From: Chitinophaga parva
GTDB lineage: Bacteria > Bacteroidota > Bacteroidia > Chitinophagales > Chitinophagaceae
Length of the DNA: 64,000 bases
Assembly: GCF_003071345.1 (NCBI RefSeq)
Contig: NZ_QCYK01000002.1
Location: 1 to 64,000 of the forward strand
Reading direction: 5' to 3'
The notes beneath the pieces are model-generated. The model was not told the origin of the DNA. It did not search any database and worked only from the letters and a program-made list of their open reading frames with translations. The position numbers were made by a program, and so were the translations under genes. This document shows positions 1 through 8,767 of the stretch, piece by piece. The stretch's first letter is position 1. Each line of letters begins with the position of its first letter.

Positions 1-104
<104 letters not shown>

Positions 105-114
105 TTTATTCAGA

Positions 115-147
115 AAGTCTCACAGGGTAACTTGTGAGACTTTTTTG
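115..147 (+). terminator. Rho-independent terminator of the rRNA operon
   Basis: Stem AAGTCTCACA / TGTGAGACTT with a short loop, followed by a T-run with one G. It starts about ten bases after the 5S end. Confidence 0.85.
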
Positions 148-151
148 TTTT

Positions 152-184
152 AGGCCATATCGTACATGCGGTATGGCCTTTTTT
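152..184 (+). terminator. Second terminator behind the 5S gene
   Basis: Stem AGGCCATA / TATGGCCT followed by six Ts. A tandem back-up terminator is usual behind highly transcribed rRNA operons. Confidence 0.7.
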
Positions 185-262
185 GTTTTACTATGCTGTC
201 ATACGATGGATTTGTTTTACCCCGGCTAATGAATACCTTTACCATTCACAGCATCTTTCCAC

Positions 263-850
263 ATGAGCCATGCATCCACTTTAAAGATCTTCATTTTGCA
301 CCGCGCAGCACGGGGGCGCGAGGCTACGTTTCACGATATTGACAGGCACCTGGATGCAATGGACGAAGCCGATTATGCGCCTGCACGGTTTAAGGAAGCC
401 GGAGGCGGCATCAGCATTGTATTGAACAACTACCTCACTTTATACCGCTCCACGGATTTCAAGGCGGCATCAGACATTGTATATTTCCTGCTGCAGTCTG
501 TTTCCTGGCTGGATGATCACCAACAGGAAGCAGCACCGTCAATTCCTGACGGGGTAACACTTTACATGACGAACGGCGACATAATACGGCTCACCAAAGT
601 TGACGATGATACCATTGCCATCAGCTACGACCGGCTCAATACCAGGATACCGGTAACGCCCCGCAGCAACATGTTCTTTAGCGATGTGCTGGTGTCAAAA
701 CAGGAATGGGTCTCGGCCGCAATAGTGGCATTGAAGGAATACCAGCGGATACTGGACTGGATCGTGGAAGAAGGTAATGCAGCGGATGAAGCCACGCTAC
801 TGCTCACGGCACTCAGCAAAGGGATTGACGCTATGCTCCCCAGCCATTAA
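263..850 (+). CDS. Hypothetical protein of 195 residues
   Basis: I do not recognise a family. The product is soluble, with no signal peptide or membrane segment, and is acidic overall. The N-terminal 50 residues look helical, followed by a probable beta-rich stretch around residues 95-130 (GVTLYMTNGDIIRL, then DDDTIAISY) and a helical C-terminus. The ATG at 263 is the first in frame after the rRNA terminators. The 3' end overlaps the convergent LacI-type gene by four bases (847-850). No neighbour gives a functional hint. It is taken as real because of its length and normal codon use; the only long opposing frame is the LacI gene beyond its end. Confidence 0.7.
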   Translation: MSHASTLKIFILHRAARGREATFHDIDRHLDAMDEADYAPARFKEAGGGISIVLNNYLTLYRSTDFKAASDIVYFLLQSVSWLDDHQQEAAPSIPDGVTLYMTNGDIIRLTKVDDDTIAISYDRLNTRIPVTPRSNMFFSDVLVSKQEWVSAAIVALKEYQRILDWIVEEGNAADEATLLLTALSKGIDAMLPSH

Positions 851-1899
851 CCCACTATCATTTCATTGTATTTCACATCAGACATGGATGAACACCGCGG
901 GATCAATTCCACATCAAAAATATATTTGATGGGCGTTTCTGTTTCCATTTCATTGTTCAACAACCGGATCAGTGTTTCCGCTGCTTTTTCCCCCATCTTA
1001 TAACCCGATTGTTCAATGGTGGTAAGGGAAGGCGATATAATGCGAGAAGACAGGTCATTGGAGTATCCCACCACTTTTATTTGGCCGGGAATAGGGATAT
1101 GTAGCTTTTGAGCCGTCTGTATTACGGCGATGGCTGCAGTATCATTTGCCGTAAAAATACCGTCCGGCAACGTACGGCTGGTAAGCACCTGCTCCGCTAC
1201 AGCTGTTGCAGATTCCAGCGTGAGGTGACACACCTGCACATGGTGCTCATAGAACGGTAACTGATGTTTTTGTAAAGCAGCTTTGTAGCCTTCCAGTCTT
1301 TGCTGGTAAAGGTTGCAGGTAAGCGCCCCGGTGATATGCACAATATTCTTACATCCATTTTCAATGAGGTGCTCTGTAGCAAGAAAGCCGCCCTGGAAGT
1401 CATCACCGGTGATGGAATGGCCTTCAAAGCCAGGTGGGATGCGGTCATAAAGCACTACGGGTATATTGTTCTTTTGATAAGGGGAAAGATAGTCTGCATT
1501 GGGCGTGTGCATGGAGGCCACAGACAACAGCCCGTCCACGCGCAGGGAGAAGAAGGTTTTAGCAAGTTCCTTTTCCATTTCAATGTCTTCTTCGGATTGC
1601 CCGATCACAACGCTGTAGCCGTGTTTGTGGGCAATGTGTTGTACGCCGCTGATGGCAGTGGATTGAAAGTAAACAGAGGTGCGGGGTACGATCAGGCCAA
1701 TGATGTTAGACCGGCGTTTGCGCAGGCTGGAGGCGATCCAGTTAGGCACATAGCCCATCTCCTCCGCAAGCTGCTGTACCCGTTCACGGGTTTGGGCATT
1801 AATAAGTGGATGATGTTGCAAAGCCCGGGAGACGGTAGAGGGTGATAGATTGAGGGCGTGCGCAATGTCGTAAATAGTTGTACGGCTGCGTTGTTTCAC
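847..1899 (-). CDS. LacI-family transcriptional regulator
   Basis: A 350-residue regulator of full family length. Residues 7-30 (TIYDIAHALNLSPSTVSRAL) are the LacI helix-turn-helix, followed by the hinge with GYVPNWIASSLRKRRSNIIGLIVP. The rest is the periplasmic-binding-protein-like effector domain (DGLLSVASMHTP, TEHLIENGCKNIVHITG, DGIFTANDTAAIAVIQ). The start is GTG; no in-frame ATG precedes the HTH. It is probably a sugar-responsive repressor or activator. Its target is not obvious: the next genes on either side are an unknown gene and the distant TonB operon, so it may act elsewhere. About 0.9 kb of noncoding DNA lies upstream. Confidence 0.93.
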   Translation of the reverse strand: MKQRSRTTIYDIAHALNLSPSTVSRALQHHPLINAQTRERVQQLAEEMGYVPNWIASSLRKRRSNIIGLIVPRTSVYFQSTAISGVQHIAHKHGYSVVIGQSEEDIEMEKELAKTFFSLRVDGLLSVASMHTPNADYLSPYQKNNIPVVLYDRIPPGFEGHSITGDDFQGGFLATEHLIENGCKNIVHITGALTCNLYQQRLEGYKAALQKHQLPFYEHHVQVCHLTLESATAVAEQVLTSRTLPDGIFTANDTAAIAVIQTAQKLHIPIPGQIKVVGYSNDLSSRIISPSLTTIEQSGYKMGEKAAETLIRLLNNEMETETPIKYIFDVELIPRCSSMSDVKYNEMIVG

Positions 1900-2711
1900 G
1901 GTGGAATATTTAAATGAGGTTTAAAGAGGGCATATTAATCAATTTCGGTCATAAAAATCCTTCGCAATTGTTATCGTGGAATTAATAGGGTTCCTAATCG
2001 ATGTGTAAAAACGACACGAAGTGATGAACAGGTAGGTACCCGGGATACCATAAATGCAGGCGAAAAAGAGGGGATGTAAACGGGTTCACAGGGCACTAAA
2101 ATAGACTATAAAATATTGATTGTTAATATATTAATGAATGAGCTGTAATTTTCTTGCCAACGTTGTTGTAAATGCCCGGAATATCGCTTAACTTTTGGAG
2201 CGGGAATCCGCATTTTATTAATAAAAATTCTTATGCGTAAAGTCCCTTCAGGGATGATTAACGTGTTAGAAAATCTGCTGGAACATTAATTGTTGTACAA
2301 CTTTCGGGTAAGGGCAGTGATGGAACGCGGTGCAGGGCAAATGATATATGGGGAAAATTGCAGTTTTATAAGAATTTGATAGTTCTGTAATAGCAAAAAT
2401 CTAACATTGTAGGCCAAAGAGTGTGCCCTATGCCGGGGGACCCTATAAAACACAGTGTTGCCCGCATTTATCAGGTAAAAAAAAACTGTTGGAACTGTTG
2501 GAAATTTTCTTACATTGTGCGTCCAACTTTGAAAATTATCAATTGCTTATTGAGACCAGTAGCGTAAAACCAAGCTTGTGAGGGAGCATTTTAAACACCG
2601 GCTTCCATCATCATTAAGTGTCAGTTCGACCAAATGCATAAAATCCCGGAGAGGGGCTACAGTTGCGACTTTTCGCGACGGATTAAATTTTGTGAGTTTT
2701 TTGTTGCTACA
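1900..2711. other. Long intergenic region without a recognisable gene
   Basis: About 0.8 kb of AT-rich DNA between the LacI start and the TonB-operon promoter. The only ATG-started frame that ends cleanly is 18 codons (2233-2289), too short to support. Several TAnnTTT-like strings occur (near 2190 and 2295), so upstream promoters or a small RNA are possible, but nothing is decisive. Confidence 0.5.
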
Positions 2712-2712
2712 C

Positions 2713-2742
2713 TTGTTTTTTTGAGGCAACCGTATAACTTTG
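2713..2742 (+). promoter_or_regulatory. Bacteroidota-type promoter of the exbB-exbD-tonB operon
   Basis: TTG at 2713-2715 and TAACTTTG at 2735-2742 are separated by 19 bases. This fits the Bacteroidota primary sigma consensus (-33 TTG, -7 TAnnTTTG). Transcription would start near 2749 and leave a leader of about 80 bases before the ATG at 2830. Confidence 0.8.
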
Positions 2743-2829
2743 CGAACTACCGTTATTTGAAAATATCTAAATCCAAATAATTACTAACAACAACAGTTTA
2801 ATCTTTAACAACTAAAAATTCAACTCAAA

Positions 2830-3684
2830 ATGGCTGAGACTAAAACAACTGTGACTGCAGCTAATGCAAAGACGGCTTCTCATCAACCAGCGAAATCATC
2901 TAACCTGTTCTCCTCGCTGGCTGTGCCCATCTGCCTGGTGATCGGCTTCTGCCTGTACTACTTTGTACTGGGCAACCCCGCTAACTTCCAGGGTGGCAAC
3001 GTTGAGGGCAAACCAGTTGAAGCGGGCATTGGAAAATGGTTTGGCACTGTTTATCACGGTGGTGTCGTGGTACCCATCCTGTTGTCAGTTCTGCTGACTT
3101 GCTTGACTTTCGTAATTGAGCGTGCACTGTACCTGAGCAAAGCTAAAGGTAAATTCAGCGGCGCTGAACTGGTAAGAAAAGTACAGTACCACCTGGCTAA
3201 CAAAAACGTAGACGCTGCACTGGCTGAGTGCGACAAACAGAAAGGTTCTGTAGGTAACGTACTGAAAGCCGGCCTGAAAAAATACAAGGAAATGATCGGC
3301 AACACTGAGCTGGACACAGAACAGAAACTGCTGCAGATCAAAAACGAAATCGAAGAAACGACTGCCCTGGAACTGCCCATGATGGAAAAGAACCTGGTGT
3401 TCCTGTCCACTATCGCTTCCGTAGCTACCCTGCTCGGTCTGTTCGGTACTGTATTGGGTATGATCAAGGCGTTTACCGCTATGTCTGCCGGTGGCGCACC
3501 CGATTCTTCCCAGCTGGCACTCGGTATCTCAGAAGCGTTGATCAACACCGCACTGGGTATCGGTACTTCTGCACTGGCTATCATCTCTTACAACTACTTC
3601 ACTACCAACATCGACGGTATCACTTACGCTATCGATGAGTCTGGCTTTACTCTGACTCAGAGCTTCGCCGCTAACCACAAATAA
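2830..3684 (+). CDS. exbB: ExbB/MotA/TolQ proton-channel protein
   Basis: A 284-residue inner-membrane protein that, with ExbD, uses the proton gradient to energise TonB. Membrane segments lie near residues 25-47, 73-100, 190-218 and 233-258. The last two carry the MotA/TolQ/ExbB signature, with FLSTIASVATLLGLFGTVLGM and then GISEALINTALGIGTSALAI. A cytoplasmic helical region (about 100-185) separates them. The extra N-terminal membrane segment is common in Bacteroidota members. It is the first gene of an operon with two exbD and two tonB genes, spaced 35-70 bases apart, under the promoter at 2713-2742. Codons are strongly biased to GGT, AAC and CTG, which fits high expression. Confidence 0.93.
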   Translation: MAETKTTVTAANAKTASHQPAKSSNLFSSLAVPICLVIGFCLYYFVLGNPANFQGGNVEGKPVEAGIGKWFGTVYHGGVVVPILLSVLLTCLTFVIERALYLSKAKGKFSGAELVRKVQYHLANKNVDAALAECDKQKGSVGNVLKAGLKKYKEMIGNTELDTEQKLLQIKNEIEETTALELPMMEKNLVFLSTIASVATLLGLFGTVLGMIKAFTAMSAGGAPDSSQLALGISEALINTALGIGTSALAIISYNYFTTNIDGITYAIDESGFTLTQSFAANHK

Positions 3685-3753
3685 TTTTTTTGTGTGGTTG
3701 TGTGGAATACGCACAGTTCTGAATCTAATGAGTAAATACTAAAACACGTAAAG

Positions 3754-4419
3754 ATGCCAAAAGTAAAAATGCCAAGAAAAAGCACGGCCATCGACATGAC
3801 GGCGATGTGTGACGTAGCTTTTCTGCTTTTAACTTTCTTTATGTTGGCTACGAAGTTCAAGCCGGACGAGCCGGTGACGGTAATCACACCGTCTTCTATT
3901 AATACACAGCTTTTACCGGATTCCGACGTGATGTTATTCACGGTTGACAAAGACGGTCGTGTATTCTTCAGCATGGACGGACAGCCCAAGAGAAGAAAGT
4001 TAATCGAGGACCTGAACACACAATATCATTTGGGTCTGGACGATAAAGAAATGAACAACTTTGCTGTAGGGGGTTCTGTAGGTACAGATATCAAAAATCT
4101 GAAAGCCTACCTGGGGATGAACGCAGACCAGCGTAAAGCCTCCGGCCTTGAAAAAGGCATTCCTACTGACTCAGTGAACGGCGAGTTGGGACAGTGGATC
4201 GAGTACGGTACTACTGCGCAGGCAGGCAGCTCCGGTCTTAACAAACTGTCTTACTGTATCAAAGCTGACAACCAGACGCCTTATCCGGTGATCAAAGACA
4301 TCCTGGATACGTTTAAGAAGAAGCACATACAGAAACTCAACCTGGTTACCAACCTGGAAGCTATCCCCCCGGGAACCGCTGCTGCGCTGGCACAGGAAGA
4401 AACCAAACCGGCAAAGTAA
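3754..4419 (+). CDS. exbD: ExbD/TolR biopolymer transport protein, first copy
   Basis: A 221-residue protein with a short basic N-terminus and one membrane helix (about residues 17-36). The conserved aspartate of the proton path is D20 in MTAMCDVAFLLLTFF. The periplasmic domain is long for ExbD because of a loop around residues 95-165; the C-terminal part (YPVIKDILDTFKKKHIQKLNLVTNLE) has the usual ExbD fold pattern. It works with ExbB. It differs strongly in the periplasmic part from the second exbD downstream, so the two are probably non-redundant subunits rather than a recent duplication. Confidence 0.92.
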   Translation: MPKVKMPRKSTAIDMTAMCDVAFLLLTFFMLATKFKPDEPVTVITPSSINTQLLPDSDVMLFTVDKDGRVFFSMDGQPKRRKLIEDLNTQYHLGLDDKEMNNFAVGGSVGTDIKNLKAYLGMNADQRKASGLEKGIPTDSVNGELGQWIEYGTTAQAGSSGLNKLSYCIKADNQTPYPVIKDILDTFKKKHIQKLNLVTNLEAIPPGTAAALAQEETKPAK

Positions 4420-4454
4420 TTTGCTGATTACCAAACTGTAAAAAAGAGCGTACC

Positions 4455-5045
4455 ATGGCAGAAATGGATACCAGCAGTAGTGGCGGGAAAGGTAAGAAAC
4501 ACGGTGGGACGAAATCCAAAAAACACTCTACCCGTGTGGATATGACACCAATGGTGGACCTCGGGTTCCTGCTCATTACTTTCTTCATGTTGACCACGAC
4601 CATGTCCAAACCTAAAACGATGGACCTGATCATGCCGAAAGACACGAAGAACGAAGAAGAACAAAACAAGGTAAAAGAAAGTACCGCGTTGACCATATTA
4701 CTGGGTGGAAAGGACCGCGTTTATTATTACGAAGGTCTGGCCCAGGATCCCAATGCTGCGGCAAATCCCGACTTCTTCAAGGCAACTACTTTCGCTGCAA
4801 AAGGCGGCATTCGTGATGAGATCATCAAGAAGAAAGAAGAAGTAGCCAAGCTTCGCAACGCAAAAGGCGAGCCCGAAGACGTAGTGGTGATCATCAAAGC
4901 ATCTGACGAATCTACTTACAAGAACTTTGTAGGTATTCTGGATGAAATGGCAATCAACCGCATCTCCCGTTATGCTACCGTGGATATTACCGACCAGGAT
5001 AAGACATGGATCAAGCAGACCGAAAATGCAAACGGTAATAAATAA
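4455..5045 (+). CDS. exbD: ExbD/TolR biopolymer transport protein, second copy
   Basis: A 196-residue protein with a Gly/Lys-rich cytoplasmic N-terminus (residues 9-26) and one membrane helix with the conserved aspartate at D35 (VDMTPMVDLGFLLITFFML). The periplasmic domain ends with the ExbD-type strand-helix pattern (DVVVIIKASDESTYKNFVGILDEM). It lies 35 bases behind the first exbD and 37 bases before tonB. Two exbD genes per operon are typical of Bacteroidota TonB systems; what the two do separately is not known from sequence. Confidence 0.92.
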   Translation: MAEMDTSSSGGKGKKHGGTKSKKHSTRVDMTPMVDLGFLLITFFMLTTTMSKPKTMDLIMPKDTKNEEEQNKVKESTALTILLGGKDRVYYYEGLAQDPNAAANPDFFKATTFAAKGGIRDEIIKKKEEVAKLRNAKGEPEDVVVIIKASDESTYKNFVGILDEMAINRISRYATVDITDQDKTWIKQTENANGNK

Positions 5046-5082
5046 GGAATGTAATTTTTGCATCCAAAGAAAACAGTAAACA

Positions 5083-5919
5083 ATGGATTCAGCCAAAGCC
5101 TTACAGTCCGATTTTCTTGACATCCTGTTTGAGGGCAGGAATAAAGAATATGGGGCATATGAATTAAGGAAAAAATACGACAAGCGCGTTCGTAACGCGA
5201 TCTTGGGTACCCTGGGTCTTTTCGTACTTCTGGCTGGTGCTTATCTTTTGTACAACGTGCTGAGCGCTGAAGACTTAAGCAAAGCAAAGAAACCAGTCGT
5301 AGAAACGATTAAGATGGAGGATCTCAAAATACCGGATGAGCCTAACAAGCCACCGCCCCCCCCTCCGCCTCCCGCACCGCCACCCCCCGTTAAACCGTCC
5401 GTACAGTTCACCCCCCCGGTGATCAAGAAAGACAACGAGGTGAAGCCCGATGAGGAGCCCCCGAAACAGGAAGAGATCAAAGATAAAGCGGTAAGTACCA
5501 AAACCGTAGAAGGTGACCCGAACGGTGTAGACCCCGGGTTGCTGGAAGACAGTAAAGGTTCTGGTGTGGTAGAAGCACCTGCTGCTCCCGCTAAAGAAGA
5601 GATCTTCACTTTCGTAGAGCAGCCGCCCACCTTCCCCGGTGGTGAGGACGCGCTGAACAAGTACCTCTCCAAAAATATCCGTTACCCGCACGTTGCGCAG
5701 GAAAACGGTATCCAGGGCACCGTATTCGTTCAGTTTATCGTAGACTCTGAAGGTAACATCAAGGATGTAAAAACCGTAGGTGCCGCTAAAGGTGGTGGCC
5801 TGGAAGAGGAAGCGATCCGCGTGGTGAAAACCATGCCGAAGTGGAAAGCCGGTAGACAGAATGGACGCCAGGTATCTGTGCAGTTCAACCTGCCCATCCG
5901 CTTCACCCTCGCAGAATAG
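5083..5919 (+). CDS. tonB: TonB energy-transducing protein, first copy
   Basis: A 278-residue TonB. The N-terminus (LQSDFLDILFEGRNKEYGAYELRKKY) is the conserved cytoplasmic segment of Bacteroidota TonB, followed by one membrane helix (about residues 39-60). A proline-rich spacer at 86-105 holds a run of eight prolines, and an acidic Pro/Glu/Lys linker follows. The TonB C-terminal domain covers about 190-277, with FPGGEDALNKYLSKNIRYP and VRFxVDxxGxI-like VQFIVDSEGNI. It spans the periplasm to contact TonB-dependent receptors such as the SusC at 42.9 kb. A strong terminator follows at 5945. Confidence 0.95.
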   Translation: MDSAKALQSDFLDILFEGRNKEYGAYELRKKYDKRVRNAILGTLGLFVLLAGAYLLYNVLSAEDLSKAKKPVVETIKMEDLKIPDEPNKPPPPPPPPAPPPPVKPSVQFTPPVIKKDNEVKPDEEPPKQEEIKDKAVSTKTVEGDPNGVDPGLLEDSKGSGVVEAPAAPAKEEIFTFVEQPPTFPGGEDALNKYLSKNIRYPHVAQENGIQGTVFVQFIVDSEGNIKDVKTVGAAKGGGLEEEAIRVVKTMPKWKAGRQNGRQVSVQFNLPIRFTLAE

Positions 5920-5944
5920 CAGATGAACCATCTCAAATAATGAG

Positions 5945-5978
5945 CATCCCGGAAGCAATTCCGGGATGTTTTTTTTTA
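5945..5978 (+). terminator. Terminator behind the first tonB
   Basis: Perfect 10-bp stem CATCCCGGAA / TTCCGGGATG with loop GCAA, followed by ten Ts. It separates the second tonB from the main operon. Confidence 0.92.
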
Positions 5979-6220
5979 TGCGCATTTGTCCCGGAAAATT
6001 TACGCAGGCCGCGTGTGCAAAATGCAGGCACCTGCATCTTTAGTGAAGAGAAGATCATTCATAACAATAGCATTCACATACATTGAAACGCTGTACTGTA
6101 GCCTGTTTTGATGTGTGTGAATGCTGTTTTCGTTTATTCGTTAACGTTATAAAATATTTTATAGAAACGTGTGGAATGTATGGTGCATGGCGTCCTATTG
6201 GTACAATAAAACTTACATCT

Positions 6221-7075
6221 ATGGACGCTATCAACATTACCCAAAACGACTTCCTCGACGTATTGTTTGACAACCGGAACAAAGACTATGGTGCCTATAA
6301 CCTGCGCCGGTATTATGAACGCCGCATGCGCAACGCAGTGGGCATCACTGCTGGTATATTGCTGGCAATGACGGGCGCTTATGTGGTAAGCAATATCATG
6401 GCAAAGAGCCACCCCGCTGAGTTGGCGGCGGTAAGACCCAAGGTGACCACTTTGACGGAAATACCCATTGACCCTGCGGAAAAATTAACAGCGCCCCCAC
6501 CGCCTGCTGCAGCAGCAGCCCCCCGCGCCCTGAAGCCCATGATCCAGAACACACCGCCTGCGGTGGTACCCGATGATACCAAGGACATTACCCCGCCACC
6601 CACACAGAAGGAAATGGAGGGCAAAGTGATCGGCAGCATAACAACACCAGGGGATGTGAACGGTGCCGATATTGACGCCCCGGTAGACCTGGCTGGTGGT
6701 GGCGGCAATGGCGTAGTAGAGGCGCCTGCCACTACAGAAGGCACCAATAATCATCCTTTTACGTTTGTAGAGCTGATGCCCAGCTTTCCCGGTGGGGAGG
6801 ATGCACTGGCTAAGTTCCTGCGCAATAATGTGCGCTATCCGTCTGTAGCACAGGAAAATGGCATACAGGGTATTGTTTCCGTGCAGTTTGTAGTGACCAC
6901 GGATGGAACGATCCAGGGCGTGAAAGTGATAGGCGCCACCCATGGCGGAGGCCTGGAGGATGAAGCCCTGCGCGTGGTGCGGAAAATGCCGAAATGGAGA
7001 CCGGGCAGGCAGAATGGGAGAGACGTAGCGGTGTACTTCACCTTACCCATACGGTTTGTGATGCAGGATCAGTGA
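6221..7075 (+). CDS. tonB: TonB energy-transducing protein, second copy
   Basis: A 284-residue paralogue of the preceding TonB. The open frame extends up to 6083, but ATG 6221 is chosen because MDAINITQNDFLDVLFDNRNKDYGAY aligns from the first residue with the other TonB, and the upstream 46 codons are cysteine-rich and unlike it. It has one membrane helix (about residues 38-60), a shorter spacer rich in proline and alanine (85-110) and a TonB C-terminal domain (about 200-280) that is very similar to that of the first copy. It lies beyond the terminator at 5945, so it probably has its own promoter and can be regulated apart from exbBD. Confidence 0.92.
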   Translation: MDAINITQNDFLDVLFDNRNKDYGAYNLRRYYERRMRNAVGITAGILLAMTGAYVVSNIMAKSHPAELAAVRPKVTTLTEIPIDPAEKLTAPPPPAAAAAPRALKPMIQNTPPAVVPDDTKDITPPPTQKEMEGKVIGSITTPGDVNGADIDAPVDLAGGGGNGVVEAPATTEGTNNHPFTFVELMPSFPGGEDALAKFLRNNVRYPSVAQENGIQGIVSVQFVVTTDGTIQGVKVIGATHGGGLEDEALRVVRKMPKWRPGRQNGRDVAVYFTLPIRFVMQDQ

Positions 7076-7099
7076 GTATTCCAGTAGTGTTAGTGTTGC

Positions 7100-7140
7100 A
7101 TCCCCCACGGCCCGTAAACCGTGGGGGATTTGTTATTTTT
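7100..7140 (+). terminator. Terminator behind the second tonB
   Basis: Stem ATCCCCCACGG / CCGTGGGGGAT (11 bp, perfect) with an eight-base loop, followed by TTGTTATTTTT. The T-rich tail overlaps the likely -7 element of mnmE. Confidence 0.88.
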
Positions 7141-7141
7141 G
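7134..7141 (+). promoter_or_regulatory. -7 promoter element for mnmE
   Basis: TATTTTTG matches TAnnTTTG, about 20 bases before the mnmE start. No good -33 TTG lies 19-21 bases upstream, because that position is inside the terminator stem, so this is a partial match only. Confidence 0.45.
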
Positions 7142-7161
7142 CACTGGCTAAATAAAAACAG

Positions 7162-8544
7162 ATGTTAGGTAAACTGGCAGGATTTGATGATACGATCGTG
7201 GCGCTGGCCACCGCGCCGGGCATAGGCGCCATCGCGGTGATACGCCTGAGTGGTAAGGACGCTGTGCGCATTACCAACGAATTGTTCCCGTCTAAAAACC
7301 TGGAGGCGCAGCCCACCCATACCCTGCATTTTGGGAGCATCGTGTACCAGGGGCGCATCCTCGATGAGGTAGTGGTGAGCCTGTACCGCGGCCCCAAATC
7401 CTATACTGGGGAAGAAGTGGTGGAGATATCCTGCCACGGATCGCCCTACATCCAGCAGCAGATCATTGATGCCTGTGTGGCATGCGGCGCGCGGCTGGCC
7501 AAACCGGGCGAGTTTACCCAACGCGCTTTCCTGAATGGGAAACTGGACCTCACCCAGGCGGAATCTGTAGCCGACCTGATTGCCAGCAACTCCGCCGCAT
7601 CGCACCAAACGGCCATGCAACAGATGCGGGGCGGGTTTTCCCACGCGCTGAAAGATCTGCGGGAACAATTGATCACTTTTTCATCGCTCATAGAACTGGA
7701 ACTGGATTTCAGTGAAGAAGATGTAGCGTTTGCAGACCGTACCCGTCTATACACATTGGTGTCTGCCGCCATGACCCAGGTGCAGCAACTGATCGATTCT
7801 TTCCAGATGGGTAACGTGATCAAGAACGGGGTGAGCACCGCTATTGTAGGTAAACCCAACGCCGGTAAATCCACCCTGCTCAATACCCTGCTCAATGAGA
7901 ACCGTGCCATTGTGAGCGACATTGCCGGCACTACCCGCGATACGATTGAAGAAGTGCTGAACATAGGCGGCATCCTCTTCCGCCTGATCGATACCGCCGG
8001 TATCCGTGAAAGCGATGACACCATTGAAAGCATCGGGGTACAGAAGACCATGGAAAAGATCCGGGAAGCCGGTATTGTAGTGTACCTTTTTGATGTGAAT
8101 GAAATGAGCGTGGAGGAGGTGCAGGAGCAGGTGGACGTCTTTGTGGCCTCCGGGGTCAATTACCTGTTGATCGGGAACAAGGCGGATATCAGGGGCGAGG
8201 AATTCTATGCATCGAAATTTGCGGCTATTCCGGGCGTTCTATTTATTTCTGCCAAGACGCATACCCATATCCAGGAAGTGAAGGATGCACTGTTGCACAA
8301 AGTCATGAGCGGGGATGTGCGCACCGGCGATACCATTGTGACCAATGCGCGGCACTATGCGGCGCTCCAGGAGGTAATGAAGGCCTTGCGGGATGTGAAG
8401 GCGGGGATGGACCGCCAATTGCCGGGGGATCTGCTGGCGCTGGATATACGGCTTTGTTTGCATTGGCTTGGGGAGATTACCGGGGAGGTGACGAATGAGG
8501 ACAGGTTGGATTATATATTTTCTAAGTTTTGTATCGGGAAATAA
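7162..8544 (+). CDS. mnmE: tRNA uridine-5-carboxymethylaminomethyl modification GTPase MnmE
   Basis: A 460-residue protein of normal family length. With MnmG it modifies the wobble uridine of several tRNAs. The N-terminal formyl-THF-binding domain covers about 1-120 (TIVALATAPGIGAIAVIRLSG), helical domains flank the G domain, and the G domain has the P-loop GKPNAGKST at 230-238, IAGTTRDT as G2, DTAG as G3 and NKAD as G4. The C-terminus is FCIGK, in which the cysteine is the conserved MnmE residue. The last 18 bases of the gene are partly repeated at 10997, discussed under findings. No terminator follows the gene, and the DNA behind it is abruptly more AT-rich. Confidence 0.97.
   Translation: MLGKLAGFDDTIVALATAPGIGAIAVIRLSGKDAVRITNELFPSKNLEAQPTHTLHFGSIVYQGRILDEVVVSLYRGPKSYTGEEVVEISCHGSPYIQQQIIDACVACGARLAKPGEFTQRAFLNGKLDLTQAESVADLIASNSAASHQTAMQQMRGGFSHALKDLREQLITFSSLIELELDFSEEDVAFADRTRLYTLVSAAMTQVQQLIDSFQMGNVIKNGVSTAIVGKPNAGKSTLLNTLLNENRAIVSDIAGTTRDTIEEVLNIGGILFRLIDTAGIRESDDTIESIGVQKTMEKIREAGIVVYLFDVNEMSVEEVQEQVDVFVASGVNYLLIGNKADIRGEEFYASKFAAIPGVLFISAKTHTHIQEVKDALLHKVMSGDVRTGDTIVTNARHYAALQEVMKALRDVKAGMDRQLPGDLLALDIRLCLHWLGEITGEVTNEDRLDYIFSKFCIGK
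8527..8544 (+). repeat. Putative attachment site, left copy (mnmE 3' end)
   Basis: TTTTGTATCGGGAAATAA is the mnmE 3' end including the stop codon. The core TGTATCGGGAA recurs exactly at 11000-11010, and GTATCGGGAA again at 11717-11726, all on the same strand. The mnmE (trmE, thdF) 3' end is the known attachment site of SGI1-family integrative elements. That this copy acted as an attachment site is inferred. Confidence 0.55.
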
Positions 8545-8767
8545 CACCTTTCTTTCAATTGCATCTTCTTTTATTTATTTACCTAACGTAATACTTCTCA
8601 GTATTGAGTTTGGGAGGACGCAGCAACACGGCCAGGATTATCTCAATTACAGGAAAACAACTCGGAGGCTGATTTAGGGAATATATAGCTGCTCGTTAAC
8701 GTTACAATGCGCAGACGACTACCTTAACAAGGATTCATTATATTTACTTTAGTGTACATATCCACCT

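Noticed and set aside
2233..2289. Eighteen-codon frame in the long intergenic region
   Set aside because: Too short, with no support from composition or neighbours.
6083..6220. Upstream extension of the second tonB
   Set aside because: These codons are cysteine-rich and absent from the paralogue, which starts at the position equal to 6221.
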